64,000 bases of DNA from an uncultured Flavobacteriaceae bacterium. GTDB taxonomy: Bacteria > Bacteroidota > Bacteroidia > Flavobacteriales > Flavobacteriaceae. The notes below the pieces were generated by a model. It saw only the letters and a program-made list of their open reading frames with translations, had not been told where the DNA came from and searched no databases. A program made the translations under genes and the position numbers. The stretch spans positions 363,652-427,651 of the forward strand of contig CANMFQ010000001.1 in the NCBI GenBank assembly GCA_947497145.1, given 5' to 3'. Shown one piece after another: positions 44,147 to 53,378 of this stretch (positions within the stretch are counted from its first letter, which is position 1; the number at the start of each line of letters is the position of its first letter).

Positions 44147-44275
44147 AAGACACAAGAGTCAGGAAACAAGACCGCCCTGTCCTGTTTCTTGGCTCTTGTT
44201 TCTTGTGCAATACTCTCTTCTCTCTTCTCTCTGCTCTCTGTTATTTGCTCTCTGCTCTCTTTTCTATTTAGCCAA
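44147..44275. repeat. Second copy of the hairpin/pyrimidine-tract repeat (390-bp gap)
   Basis: The gap at 43927-44316 has no gene. It carries AAGAGTCAGGAAACAAGACCGCC followed by CCTGTTTCTTGGCTCTTG, an imperfect hairpin of the same type as at 43.05 kb (arms about 44150-44168 and 44181-44198). A long C/T-rich tract follows (about 44209-44265). The degenerate GACCGCCCTGT at 44170-44180 is the same word as GACCGCTGCGCT. It lies between the C40 peptidase and lpxB. Confidence 0.7.
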
Positions 44276-44316
44276 GAAACTCTGGAGTAAAACAGCGTAA
44301 AGCATGTGGTTTCAAA

Positions 44317-45426
44317 TCATGCATTGTCAATAATTAGAGCGGCGGCTTTTTCGCTTGCACCAGTGCCGCCTAACCGTTTTTCGAGTTTATGGTATGCCGT
44401 TATTTGCTCTTCTCTTTGTTCGCCTGCTACTATTTTTTGCAGTTCTGTAATGAGGTTTTTACTAGTTAAGTCGTCTTGTATTAGTTCTTTTACAATTTCA
44501 TCGTTCATGATGAGGTTTACAAGAGAAATGTATTTTAGTGTAATGATGCGTTTGGCTATTTGGTACGATAGCCAATTAGCTTTGTAGCAAACTACTTGTG
44601 GTACTTTAAACATGGCAGTTTCCAGCGTAGCTGTGCCACTAGTGACCAAAGCTGCATGAGAAACGCTCAATAAATCGTAGGTTTGGTTTGCAACAAAAGC
44701 AACATTTGGGTTTTTTAAAAAAGACTGATAAAAATCTTTGTCCAAACTTGGTGCTCCGGCAATAACAAAAATATAATCCGTAAAATGCTCCACAACAGAC
44801 AGCATAACAGATAGCATTTTTTGCACTTCCTGTTTGCGACTACCGGGTAAAAGCGCAATGATGGGCTTTTTACTGTCTATATTGTGGTTGAAACGAAATG
44901 CGGCTTCATCTACTTCGGGTCTATTGGCAATGGCATCTATTAATGGGTGACCCACAAAATGTACAGGGAAATTATGCTTTGCATAAAATTCTTTTTCAAA
45001 GGGAAGAATGACATACATGGCATCGATATCTCTTTTGATTTTTGTTATTCTATTTTCCCTTGAAGCCCATATTTGCGGTGAGATATAGTAATTGGTTGTA
45101 TAGTTGTTTTCTTTTGCCCATTTGGCAATTCTAAGATTAAAGCCAGAATAGTCTATGAAGACAATCACATCAGGATTAAAATTTGCAATGTCGTTTTTGC
45201 AAAATTTGATATTTTTAAAAATGCGATTTAAGTTTAAAAGCACTTCTAAAAAACCCATAAATGCCAACGCTTTATAGTGTTTCACTAAGGTGCCTCCCGC
45301 ATTTTGCATTAAATCACCACCCCAGCAACGTATATTAGCATTTTCATCTTGTTTTTTAAGTGCTTTTATAAGGTTAGACCCGTGAAGGTCTCCAGATGCT
45401 TCTCCTGCTATGATGTAGTATTTCAC
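44317..45426 (-). CDS. lpxB: Lipid-A-disaccharide synthase
   Basis: This 369-residue protein is of normal LpxB length. It starts MKYYIIAGEASGDLHGSNLIKAL and carries the family blocks AFMGFLEVL, FIDYSGFNLRIAKWAK, YYISPQIWASRENRI, LPFEKEFY and FVGHPLID. ALLPGSRKQEV and LVTSGTATLETAMFKVPQVVCY come near the C-terminus. It joins UDP-diacylglucosamine and lipid X to make the lipid A disaccharide at the inner membrane. It is third in the surE, small membrane protein, lpxB order, with a 76-base gap before it. Confidence 0.96.
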   Translation of the reverse strand: MKYYIIAGEASGDLHGSNLIKALKKQDENANIRCWGGDLMQNAGGTLVKHYKALAFMGFLEVLLNLNRIFKNIKFCKNDIANFNPDVIVFIDYSGFNLRIAKWAKENNYTTNYYISPQIWASRENRITKIKRDIDAMYVILPFEKEFYAKHNFPVHFVGHPLIDAIANRPEVDEAAFRFNHNIDSKKPIIALLPGSRKQEVQKMLSVMLSVVEHFTDYIFVIAGAPSLDKDFYQSFLKNPNVAFVANQTYDLLSVSHAALVTSGTATLETAMFKVPQVVCYKANWLSYQIAKRIITLKYISLVNLIMNDEIVKELIQDDLTSKNLITELQKIVAGEQREEQITAYHKLEKRLGGTGASEKAAALIIDNA

Positions 45427-45502
45427 ACAAATAAATTTAAGTTTCGCAATTTGATTTTATTCTCATCACGCGTTAAAAATAAGTACTGCTATTATTTTAC
45501 TA

Positions 45503-45787
45503 TTAAAAGATTTTGTAATAGAGTATAAGTAAAGCTGTCAAAAGGGTGGCAACTAAAACTCCTTTGGCTCTATGGTCTCTTCGTATTCGTAAGAATAAGA
45601 AAAACGCAATAAGATTAAGTAGGGCTCCTAAAGCGAGCAAACTCCCTACATGACCTTGTTGTATTGCAGCTTCAAAACTCTCTTTAATGCCATGTTTAGA
45701 AAATAGCAAAATGTATAAAAGTGTACCCGCAGTATTGGCAATAATACCCACTACAAAGCCTATTATAAGTTCTTTTTTTGTATTCAT
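45503..45787 (-). CDS. Small conserved membrane protein between surE and lpxB
   Basis: This 94-residue protein has three hydrophobic segments, at about residues 8-28, 50-66 and 75-92. A polar middle (SKHGIKESFEAAIQQGHVG) would face one side of the membrane. It lies 18 bases after surE and 76 bases before lpxB on the same strand, a gene order I have seen in flavobacteria. No named family comes to mind. It could assist lipid A synthesis, but this rests on position alone. Confidence 0.75.
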   Translation of the reverse strand: MNTKKELIIGFVVGIIANTAGTLLYILLFSKHGIKESFEAAIQQGHVGSLLALGALLNLIAFFLFLRIRRDHRAKGVLVATLLTALLILYYKIF

Positions 45788-45805
45788 TATGATGTAAAAT
45801 CTATT

Positions 45806-46579
45806 TTATTTCTGTAAATCCCAATTGTTGATTTGTTCCATAGCATGATACGCAGTCAAATCAAATTGCGTAGGTACTATTGATATGTAATTATTTGCTA
45901 GTGCCCACTCATCAGTGTCTTTGCCATGGTCTAAAAGTTCAAACTCACCAGTGAGCCAGTAATAGTCTTTACCCATGGGGTTGGTGCGTTTGTCAAATTT
46001 TTCTTTCCAATTCGCGCGCGCTTGTCGGCATATTTTTATTCCTTTTATCTCCTTTTCAGTTAATTTAGGGATGTTTACATTGAGCACAACACCTTTGGGG
46101 ATGCGGTTAATGAGTGCCTCGCGCACTATTTGTTGAATTGCTTTTTTTGCAGGCTCAAAATTGGCATCCCAGGAAAAATCACAAAGGGAAAAACCTATTG
46201 CCGGAATTCCTTCAATACCAGCTTCAATAGCGGCACTCATTGTACCCGAATAGATAACATTAATTGATGAGTTTGAGCCGTGATTGATACCGCTTACACA
46301 AAGGTCTGGTTTGCGATTTAATAATTCTTGAAGCCCCATTTTTACGCAATCAGCAGGCGTGCCACTACAACTATATTCTGTAATATCATCGTTGCTTGAC
46401 TTCATTTGCTTCGCGTGTAGGGTATTGTCAAAAGTTATGGCATGACCCATGCCTGATTGCGGGCTGTCTGGGGCAACCACCACAACTTCGCCTATTTCTT
46501 TCATAAAACGAATCAAAGCACGTAGTCCTGGTGCTGTAATTCCATCATCATTAGTTACTAGAATTAAAGGTTTTGTCAC
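45806..46579 (-). CDS. surE: 5'/3'-nucleotidase SurE
   Basis: I choose the GTG at 46579, which gives MTKPLILVTNDDGITAPG and a 257-residue protein of normal SurE length. An in-frame TTG at 46642 would add 21 unrelated residues. The metal-binding Asp pair (NDDG), SGTPADCVK, CVSGINHGSN and YSGTMSAAIEAG are present. SurE dephosphorylates nucleoside 5'- and 3'-monophosphates and supports stationary-phase survival. It starts the surE, membrane protein, lpxB operon. Confidence 0.95.
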   Translation of the reverse strand: MTKPLILVTNDDGITAPGLRALIRFMKEIGEVVVVAPDSPQSGMGHAITFDNTLHAKQMKSSNDDITEYSCSGTPADCVKMGLQELLNRKPDLCVSGINHGSNSSINVIYSGTMSAAIEAGIEGIPAIGFSLCDFSWDANFEPAKKAIQQIVREALINRIPKGVVLNVNIPKLTEKEIKGIKICRQARANWKEKFDKRTNPMGKDYYWLTGEFELLDHGKDTDEWALANNYISIVPTQFDLTAYHAMEQINNWDLQK

Positions 46580-46783
46580 AGGGTATAATTTTAACCGTAA
46601 AAATACGTTTAAATAAGATATCTCTAATTTAGGAACGGGCAAAAAAAAGATTTTATAGATATCTTGGCATGGTTTTTTGTGTATATTAGAAATCTAATTC
46701 TAGTTTTTTTGAGTTTAAAAGTGTTACTTTGAATACGATTACTGTTTAAAACTGCCCAATTGAATATTAAAATAAGATACTAA

Positions 46784-48931
46784 ATGAAAAAGAATTTTGC
46801 ATACGGTTTATTCACATTGCTTATCGCTGTAGCGTCTTGTAGTTTTACAAACAAGACTTTTGAAAATGATGATAAAGATAAATTGTTAATTGACCTGATC
46901 ACCTATGTACTAGCGAAAGGGCATTACGAACCAAAAGCCATAGACGACGATTTTTCAGTAGATGTGTTTGAAGGTTTTATTGATGCGATAGACCCTACTA
47001 AGCGGTATTTTTTAGCATCAGATATCAAAGAGTTTGAAATGCAAAAATTTCAAATTGATGATCAAATTAGAAATACAGATATCACTTTTTTTAATTTAGT
47101 TTATGATCGCTTAACCAAGCGAATGGAAGAAGCTAAGGTCATTTACAAGGAAGTGCTTAGTGAGCCTTTTGATTATGCAAAAGATGAAGATATTAATATT
47201 GAGTATGATGAGGTTGGTTTTGCTACATCACGTGAGGAATTAAAAGATCGTTGGAGGTTGCAGTTAAAATACGCTACTTTAAACACCTATGATACTAAAC
47301 TAGATCATGCTAATGAAGATGCGGAAACAGCCAAAGCGCATGGACATAAAGAAAATGAACATGAATTAACCCCTGAAGAAGCTGAAGCAGCTAGTAGAGC
47401 AGCTACCCAAAAAACGCTTGATGAGTATTTTGATTTCGTTGCTGATTTGCAGCGTAAAGATTGGTTTACTGAATACATCAACACCTTGGTTGATGAGTTT
47501 GATCCGCACACGTTTTATTTTGCTCCCGAAGAGAAAGAAAGGTTTGATGCGAGTATGTCAGGTAAATTTGAAGGCATAGGGGCTCGTTTGCAAAAGAAAC
47601 CCGAAGGGGCTAAGGTTGTCGATATTATATCTGGTGGCCCTGTTTGGCGTGATAATCGTATAGAGGTAGGTGATGTAATTATTAAAGTAGGGCAAGATGG
47701 TAAAGAGCCTGTTGATATTGTAGGCATGCGTTTAGGAGATGCTATAAAAATGATAAAAGGCCCTGAAAATACGGTTGTTGATTTAACAATTCGTAAAATC
47801 GATGGCTCTATTGAAATCATCTCAATAAAGAGAGATGTAGTAGAGTTGGAAGATTCTTTTGCTAAATCGGTCAATGTTATGAAGGGTGATAAGCGGTTTG
47901 GTTTAATTCATTTGCCAAAGTTTTACGTTGATTTTACCGATTACAGCAAACGTAATGCAGCATCTGATGTTGCCAAAGAAGTTGAGCGCTTGAAAGAGGA
48001 AGGTGCTGAAGGTTTGATTTTAGATCTTCGTGAGAATGGTGGAGGATCATTAAAGACGGTTGTTGAAATGGCAGGGCTTTTTATTAAAGATGGCCCTATT
48101 GTTCAAGTGCAATCTTCTGGTAAAACAAAAGATGTTTACAACGATAAAGATGAGCGCGTACAATGGGATGGTCCTTTGGTTATTCTGGTGAACGAGCTAT
48201 CAGCCTCTGCTTCTGAAATTTTAGCAGCGGCAATGCAAGATTATAAAAGAGCTATTGTTATTGGAAGTAAACAGACTTTTGGAAAAGGAACCGTACAGAA
48301 TGTAATAGACTTAAATAACATAGTGAGAAGTAATGAAAGTGGTGATTTGGGTGCCTTGAAATTAACTACGCAAAAATTCTATCGTATAAATGGAGGTTCT
48401 ACCCAGTTAGAAGGGGTGAAAAGCGATATTGTAGTGCCAGATAAATATAGTTATATTGATATAGGCGAAAGAGGGCAGTCTAATCCTTTACCATGGGATA
48501 AAATTACCCCAGCTGAATATGAAATTTGGGATGGTAATATTGATTACGAAACAATCTTAGCAAACAGTGCTAAAAGAATGGCTCAAAATCCGCAGATAAA
48601 ACTTATTGAAGAAAATGCGATGTGGATTAAATCGAAACAAGAAGATCATGTTGTTTCTTTAAGTTATGAAGATTATAAAAAAGAGGAAGCGCTGCATAAA
48701 AAGAAATCTGAATATTTCAAAAAGCTAAATGAGTACGATTCGCATTTAAATTTTGCATCATTGAAATATGAAGAGCAGTTATTTGCAAAAGATTCTATTC
48801 TTGAAGAAAAACGAAAAAGATGGCGTGAAGCATTAGTTAAGGATGTTTATGTAGAGGAGGCTGTGAATGTTTTAGAAGATTTGCAGTTAAGTCAAATGAA
48901 AAATAACAAACTGGCTAGTGTAAAAGGATAG
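46784..48931 (+). CDS. prc: Carboxy-terminal processing peptidase (Prc/Tsp, S41)
   Basis: This 715-residue protein has a lipoprotein signal (LIAVASCSFTNK; lipid Cys near residue 19). A long N-terminal domain (to about 235) is followed by a PDZ domain near 255-345 (FEGIGARLQKKPEGAKVVDI). The S41 protease domain has LILDLRENGGGSL and the catalytic LVNELSASASEILAAAM Ser and GSKQTFGKGTVQ Lys. A C-terminal helical DUF3340-type region completes Prc-like proteins. It degrades or trims proteins by their C-terminus in the periplasm. It ends at a clear terminator. Confidence 0.92.
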   Translation: MKKNFAYGLFTLLIAVASCSFTNKTFENDDKDKLLIDLITYVLAKGHYEPKAIDDDFSVDVFEGFIDAIDPTKRYFLASDIKEFEMQKFQIDDQIRNTDITFFNLVYDRLTKRMEEAKVIYKEVLSEPFDYAKDEDINIEYDEVGFATSREELKDRWRLQLKYATLNTYDTKLDHANEDAETAKAHGHKENEHELTPEEAEAASRAATQKTLDEYFDFVADLQRKDWFTEYINTLVDEFDPHTFYFAPEEKERFDASMSGKFEGIGARLQKKPEGAKVVDIISGGPVWRDNRIEVGDVIIKVGQDGKEPVDIVGMRLGDAIKMIKGPENTVVDLTIRKIDGSIEIISIKRDVVELEDSFAKSVNVMKGDKRFGLIHLPKFYVDFTDYSKRNAASDVAKEVERLKEEGAEGLILDLRENGGGSLKTVVEMAGLFIKDGPIVQVQSSGKTKDVYNDKDERVQWDGPLVILVNELSASASEILAAAMQDYKRAIVIGSKQTFGKGTVQNVIDLNNIVRSNESGDLGALKLTTQKFYRINGGSTQLEGVKSDIVVPDKYSYIDIGERGQSNPLPWDKITPAEYEIWDGNIDYETILANSAKRMAQNPQIKLIEENAMWIKSKQEDHVVSLSYEDYKKEEALHKKKSEYFKKLNEYDSHLNFASLKYEEQLFAKDSILEEKRKRWREALVKDVYVEEAVNVLEDLQLSQMKNNKLASVKG

Positions 48932-48966
48932 TTTTGTAGTAGCTTACTGCTGCTAAAAAAGATGCT

Positions 48967-49010
48967 AAAACACGCAATGTATTTTTTTGATGCATTGCGT
49001 GTTTTTCTTT
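48967..49010 (+). terminator. Intrinsic terminator after prc
   Basis: AAAACACGCAATG (48967-48979) pairs perfectly with 48993-49005, with a 13-base loop and a T-rich tail (GTTTTTCTTT). It is 36 bases past the prc stop codon. The rest of the 325-base gap to purH holds a purH promoter candidate and nothing else I recognise. Confidence 0.85.
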
Positions 49011-49213
49011 GGTTTAATGTTTTGTGATAGTTTTTTTAGGGTAAAAAGTCTTGTTTAGGGGCTTCTTTGTGTGTATGTTATTATGATTTAGTTAGTTGTT
49101 TGCTATCTGTATTCAAAACATCAAAGCATGACGTCAAATAGCTTTGTTGTTGTCGGTTTAAAACTTTGCTTATATTGTTGATAACCTAGCTCGTTTTTCG
49201 GTTTAAAAAAAAG

Positions 49214-49221
49214 TATTTTTG
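49214..49221 (+). promoter_or_regulatory. Candidate -7 box of purH
   Basis: TATTTTTG matches the Bacteroidetes -7 consensus TAnnTTTG and lies 36 bases before the purH ATG. The -33 region (GTTTTTCGG, about 20 bases upstream) is only a partial match. Confidence 0.45.
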
Positions 49222-49256
49222 CATGCTTATAAACACACCCACTACTAAACAAAATT

Positions 49257-50786
49257 ATGAGCACTAAAAAAGCTACATCAGCATTAATTTCAGTATTTCA
49301 CAAAGACGGATTAGAACCGATTGTTCGAAAATTTGATGAATTAGGCATCACTATATATTCTACAGGTGGTACCGAGAAATTTATTAAAGACTTAGGTATT
49401 GACGTTATTGCTGTTGAAGATGTTACTAGTTACCCTTCTATTCTTGGGGGTCGCGTTAAGACGTTACATCCAAAGGTTTTTGGAGGTATTTTAAACCGTC
49501 AAGACAATGAAAGTGATGTAGCGCAACTAGAAGAATTTGAAATTCCACAGCTAGATATTGTTATTGTTGATTTGTATCCATTTGAAAAAACGGTGGCAAG
49601 TGGTGCTGCGGAACAAGATATTATTGAGAAAATTGATATTGGAGGTATTTCTTTAATTAGAGCTGCGGCCAAAAATTATAAAGATGTACTGTGTGTTTCT
49701 TCTATGGAAGATTACGGCGAGGTTTTAGAGTTGATTACTGCAGGAAATGGAACTACTACCTTAGAAGATCGTAGACGTTTTGCTACAAAATCATTTAATA
49801 TTTCTTCACATTACGACACAGCGATTTTTAATTACTTCAATAAAGATCATGAACAAGCTGCTTTAAAAATTAGTGAAACTAATGGCAAGGTATTGCGTTA
49901 TGGAGAAAACCCACATCAAAAAGGCTTTTTCTTTGGTGATTTTGATGCCATGTTTTCAAAGTTACATGGTAAAGAGCTCTCATATAATAACCTTCTTGAT
50001 GTAGATGCTGCTGTAAACTTAATGGACGAGTTTAAAAATGACGCACCTACTTTTGCTATATTAAAGCATAACAACGCTTGCGGATTGGCGCAACGTGACA
50101 GCTTGCATCAAGCGTATATTGATGCTTTGGCAGGTGATCCTGTTTCGGCTTTTGGGGGCGTATTAATCAGCAATAAAGAAATTGATAAGGCCACAGCTGA
50201 AGAAATACATAAATTATTCTGTGAGGTGGTGATAGCGCCCAGTTATGCAGATGAGGCTCTGGAAATTTTGAAAGGCAAAAAGAACAGAATCATATTGATT
50301 CAAAATGAAATAGAAATGCCTGAAATGAGTGTTAGAACTTGTCTTAATGGTGTGTTACTTCAAGAAAAAGACCATAAAACTGATACCGTAGCAGATTTAA
50401 ATAATGCTACAACAAAAGCGCCAACAGCTGATGAGATTGAAGATTTAATTTTTGCGTCTAAGTTATGTAAGCATACAAAATCAAATACAATTGTTCTTGC
50501 TAAAAACAAACAATTGTGTGCTAGTGGTACGGGGCAAACCTCACGAGTAGATGCTTTAAATCAGGCTATTCATAAAGCAAAATCTTTTAATTTTGACCTT
50601 GAAGGAGCGGTTATGGCAAGTGATGCTTTTTTTCCATTTCCAGATTGTGTAGAAATTGCGCATAAAAGTGGTATCTCGTGCGTTATACAACCGGGCGGAT
50701 CAATTAAAGATCAATTAAGTATAGATTATTGTAATGAAAATAATGTTGCGATGGTAATGACAGGTACACGTCATTTCAAACATTAA
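49257..50786 (+). CDS. purH: Bifunctional AICAR transformylase/IMP cyclohydrolase
   Basis: This 509-residue protein has an N-terminal MGS-like IMP cyclohydrolase domain (to about residue 145: STGGTEKFIKDLG, SYPSILGGRVKTLHP, LDIVIVDLYPF, IDIGGISLIRAAAKNY). The AICAR formyltransferase domain follows, with RYGENPHQKG, the KHNNACGLA catalytic Lys-His motif, DPVSAFGG, and a late SDAFFPFPDC. Together they make IMP in the last two steps of purine synthesis. It is monocistronic and lies upstream of mreB with a separate candidate promoter between them. Confidence 0.96.
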   Translation: MSTKKATSALISVFHKDGLEPIVRKFDELGITIYSTGGTEKFIKDLGIDVIAVEDVTSYPSILGGRVKTLHPKVFGGILNRQDNESDVAQLEEFEIPQLDIVIVDLYPFEKTVASGAAEQDIIEKIDIGGISLIRAAAKNYKDVLCVSSMEDYGEVLELITAGNGTTTLEDRRRFATKSFNISSHYDTAIFNYFNKDHEQAALKISETNGKVLRYGENPHQKGFFFGDFDAMFSKLHGKELSYNNLLDVDAAVNLMDEFKNDAPTFAILKHNNACGLAQRDSLHQAYIDALAGDPVSAFGGVLISNKEIDKATAEEIHKLFCEVVIAPSYADEALEILKGKKNRIILIQNEIEMPEMSVRTCLNGVLLQEKDHKTDTVADLNNATTKAPTADEIEDLIFASKLCKHTKSNTIVLAKNKQLCASGTGQTSRVDALNQAIHKAKSFNFDLEGAVMASDAFFPFPDCVEIAHKSGISCVIQPGGSIKDQLSIDYCNENNVAMVMTGTRHFKH

Positions 50787-50792
50787 TTTCAT

Positions 50793-50800
50793 TACTTTTG
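50793..50800 (+). promoter_or_regulatory. Candidate -7 box of the mre operon
   Basis: TACTTTTG matches TAnnTTTG and lies seven bases after the purH stop codon and 51 bases before the mreB ATG. The -33 element would fall inside the purH 3' end and is weak. Confidence 0.4.
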
Positions 50801-50851
50801 TCGATGAAATACACCCCACGCATACGTGTAACATAACCAAACAAATTAAAA

Positions 50852-51880
50852 ATGGGATTTTTTGATTTCTTGACTGAGGAAATCGCTATCGATTTAGGAA
50901 CAGCGAACACTCTTATCATTCATATGGATAAAGTCGTTGTTGACAGTCCATCTATCGTTGCCAGAGATCGTATTTCTGGTAAAATCATTGCTGTTGGTAA
51001 AGAAGCCAACATGATGCAGGGTAAAACACATGAAAACATCAAAACAATTAGGCCGCTTAAAGACGGGGTAATTGCTGATTTTGATGCATCTGAAAAGATG
51101 ATCAATATGTTTATAAAGAACATTCCTGCTTTAAAAAAGAAATGGTTTCCGCCAGCGTTGCGTATGGTTATTTGTATTCCTTCAGGAATTACAGAGGTTG
51201 AAATGCGAGCGGTAAAAGAATCGGCTGAGCGTGTGAATGGAAAAGAAGTGTATTTGATTCATGAGCCCATGGCGGCAGCTATAGGTATTGGTTTAGATAT
51301 CATGCAGCCCAAAGGGAATATGATTGTAGACATAGGTGGAGGTACAACAGAAATTGCTGTTATTGCGCTAGGAGGTATTGTTTGCGACAAGTCTGTGAAA
51401 ATTGCAGGTGATGTGTTTACTAATGATATTATTTATTACATGCGTACACAGCACAACCTTTACGTTGGTGAAAGTACTGCTGAAAGTATAAAAATAGAAA
51501 TAGGCTCGGCTACAGAAGATCTTCAAACGCCACCAGATGAAAAATCGGTTCAAGGGCGAGATTTGTTGACAGGAAAACCAAAGCAAGTTCAAATTACCTA
51601 TAGAGAAATAGCAAAAGCCTTAGACAAGTCTATTCTTCGTGTTGAAGATGCTGTTATGGAAACGCTTTCGCAAACACCGCCAGAATTGGCAGCTGATATT
51701 TACAATACAGGTATATACTTGGCTGGGGGAGGCTCAATGTTAAGAGGTTTAGATAGAAGGTTATCGCAAAAGACAGATTTGCCAGTGTATATCGCTGAAG
51801 ATCCGTTACGTGCTGTAGTTAGAGGTACGGGAATTGCGTTGAAAAACCTTGAACGTTATAAGAGTATATTGATTAAATAG
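50852..51880 (+). CDS. mreB: MreB, rod-shape-determining actin homologue
   Basis: This 342-residue protein has the actin-fold phosphate and hinge motifs: EEIAIDLGTANTLI, IHEPMAAAIGIGLDI, NMIVDIGGGTTEIAVIALGG and the late IYLAGGGSMLRGLDRRL. The length is standard. It polymerises with ATP under the inner membrane and guides PBP2/RodA. It leads the operon mreB-mreC-mreD-mrdA-rodA, the classic elongasome order, with 177 bases to mreC that I would not read as a separate transcription unit without evidence. Confidence 0.97.
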   Translation: MGFFDFLTEEIAIDLGTANTLIIHMDKVVVDSPSIVARDRISGKIIAVGKEANMMQGKTHENIKTIRPLKDGVIADFDASEKMINMFIKNIPALKKKWFPPALRMVICIPSGITEVEMRAVKESAERVNGKEVYLIHEPMAAAIGIGLDIMQPKGNMIVDIGGGTTEIAVIALGGIVCDKSVKIAGDVFTNDIIYYMRTQHNLYVGESTAESIKIEIGSATEDLQTPPDEKSVQGRDLLTGKPKQVQITYREIAKALDKSILRVEDAVMETLSQTPPELAADIYNTGIYLAGGGSMLRGLDRRLSQKTDLPVYIAEDPLRAVVRGTGIALKNLERYKSILIK

Positions 51881-52057
51881 AAAAAAATCAATCCGTTTTT
51901 AAGGGGCAAATAGAAATCAACCATTTATTCTAAATTAAATTTTGGAATGTTTAATTTTTTAGGAATAAAACCAACAATACGCAGCTGCTATAGTGTGTTT
52001 TTTCCTTCTTTTTTATAGGTCACCTTAGGTATTGATGACCACACAAAATAAAAGTGC

Positions 52058-52876
52058 ATGCAGCAGATTATCAATTTTATCTTAAGATATAAGAATTTTC
52101 TTCTTTATCTGTTTTTGATGCTGTTGTGTATAGGGTTTACAATTCAATCTCATTCATATCATCAGTCGCATTTTTTTAATTCATCGAGTTGGATTTCTGG
52201 TAATATTTATGAGACTTCCTCGGGAATAACATCTTATTTCGGTTTAAAAAAGGAAAACAAAAAACTAGTAGAAGAAAACAAACGACTACGGTTGTTGTTG
52301 TTAAACACTAAGAATGTTGATTCTGTAGCTTTAGATAGCACCCAAATGGCTTATACCATTACTACAGGAAAGGTTATTAAAAATAGCTATTCTGGTCATC
52401 GTAATTATATTACAATCAATAGGGGGCTGCGAGATAGTGTAAAGCCAGATATGGGCGTTATTACGCCACAAGGGCTTTTAGGTATTGTAGAAAACGTATC
52501 AGAAAAATACGCGACCGTACAGAGTATTCTTAATGAAAAATCAAGCATCAATGCCAAATTGAAGCATACTAACCATTTTGGTTCGCTAAAATGGGATGCA
52601 AAAGCATATAACCTAGTACAGCTTGTTGATATACCGCGGCTTGTGCCTTTGACAGTAGGAGATACAATTGTTACTGGAGGTATGAGTAGTATTTTTCCTG
52701 AGAATATACCTATAGGGGTAATACAAAAATTCGATTTGGATAACTCTAAAAGTTTTTGGCGCATTCAGGTAGCCCTGTTTAATGATATGACCAATCTTAA
52801 AAATGTATATGTTGTGCGTAATCTTGAACGGCAAGAAATATTAGAATTGCAAGAAGAAACTGAAACCAATGATTAG
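52058..52876 (+). CDS. mreC: MreC, rod-shape scaffold
   Basis: This 272-residue protein has one N-terminal membrane helix (NFLLYLFLMLLCIGFTIQS). A coiled coil at about residues 65-90 (GLKKENKKLVEENKRLRLLL) precedes the beta-rich MreC domain, with TINRGLRDSVKPDMGVITPQ, a family hallmark, and an ending that reads NDMTNLKNVYVVRNLE. It links MreB to PBP2 in the periplasm. It overlaps mreD by eight bases. Confidence 0.95.
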   Translation: MQQIINFILRYKNFLLYLFLMLLCIGFTIQSHSYHQSHFFNSSSWISGNIYETSSGITSYFGLKKENKKLVEENKRLRLLLLNTKNVDSVALDSTQMAYTITTGKVIKNSYSGHRNYITINRGLRDSVKPDMGVITPQGLLGIVENVSEKYATVQSILNEKSSINAKLKHTNHFGSLKWDAKAYNLVQLVDIPRLVPLTVGDTIVTGGMSSIFPENIPIGVIQKFDLDNSKSFWRIQVALFNDMTNLKNVYVVRNLERQEILELQEETETND

Positions 52877-53378
52877 CAATCACTATATCATAAATATTAT
52901 TCGATTTGTGCTACTTGTTTTAGTTCAAGTGCTTGTTTTTAATAAGCTCAATTTTTTAGGGTTTATTAATCCTATGGTGTATATTTTATTTTTATACTGG
53001 TATCCCGTAAAACAACATAGAGCATCATTTATAGGGCTTAGTTTTTTATTAGGGCTTTCGGTAGATTTTTTTTCAGATACAATGGCGATTAATGCGGCGG
53101 CAACGATTACTATAGCGTATTTAAGACCTACCATTATGCATTTTGTATTTGGTATAAACTATGAGTTTCAAAATTTTAAAATACAAAATACAACACAAGT
53201 GCAACAATTTGCATTTTTAGCGTTACTAATACTAGTACACCATTTGGTTTTCTTTGCATTAGAAATTTTCAGTTTTGCAAATTTCCTACTAATTTTGAAG
53301 AAAGCTTTTTCAACAAGTTTAGCTACTTTAGTGTTATGTATACTTTTTAGTTCGCTTTTTAGTGTTAAAAAAGAATAA
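52869..53378 (+). CDS. mreD: MreD, rod-shape membrane protein
   Basis: This 169-residue protein has five or six hydrophobic helices and the family layout of five short loops (VQVLVFNKLNFLGFINPMVYILFLYWYP). It overlaps mreC by eight bases, and its stop codon shares one base with the mrdA start (TAATG), so translation is coupled at both ends. Sequence is poorly conserved in this family; the gene order makes the call. Confidence 0.88.
   Translation: MISNHYIINIIRFVLLVLVQVLVFNKLNFLGFINPMVYILFLYWYPVKQHRASFIGLSFLLGLSVDFFSDTMAINAAATITIAYLRPTIMHFVFGINYEFQNFKIQNTTQVQQFAFLALLILVHHLVFFALEIFSFANFLLILKKAFSTSLATLVLCILFSSLFSVKKE

Noticed and set aside
44109..44300. Plus-strand open frame between the C40 gene and lpxB
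   Set aside because: It reads the C/T tract as Ser-Leu-Leu-Cys repeats, which is not protein-like.
46580..46642. Longer SurE N-terminus from a TTG
   Set aside because: The GTG at 46579 gives the normal SurE start just before LILVTNDDG; the extension is not family-like.
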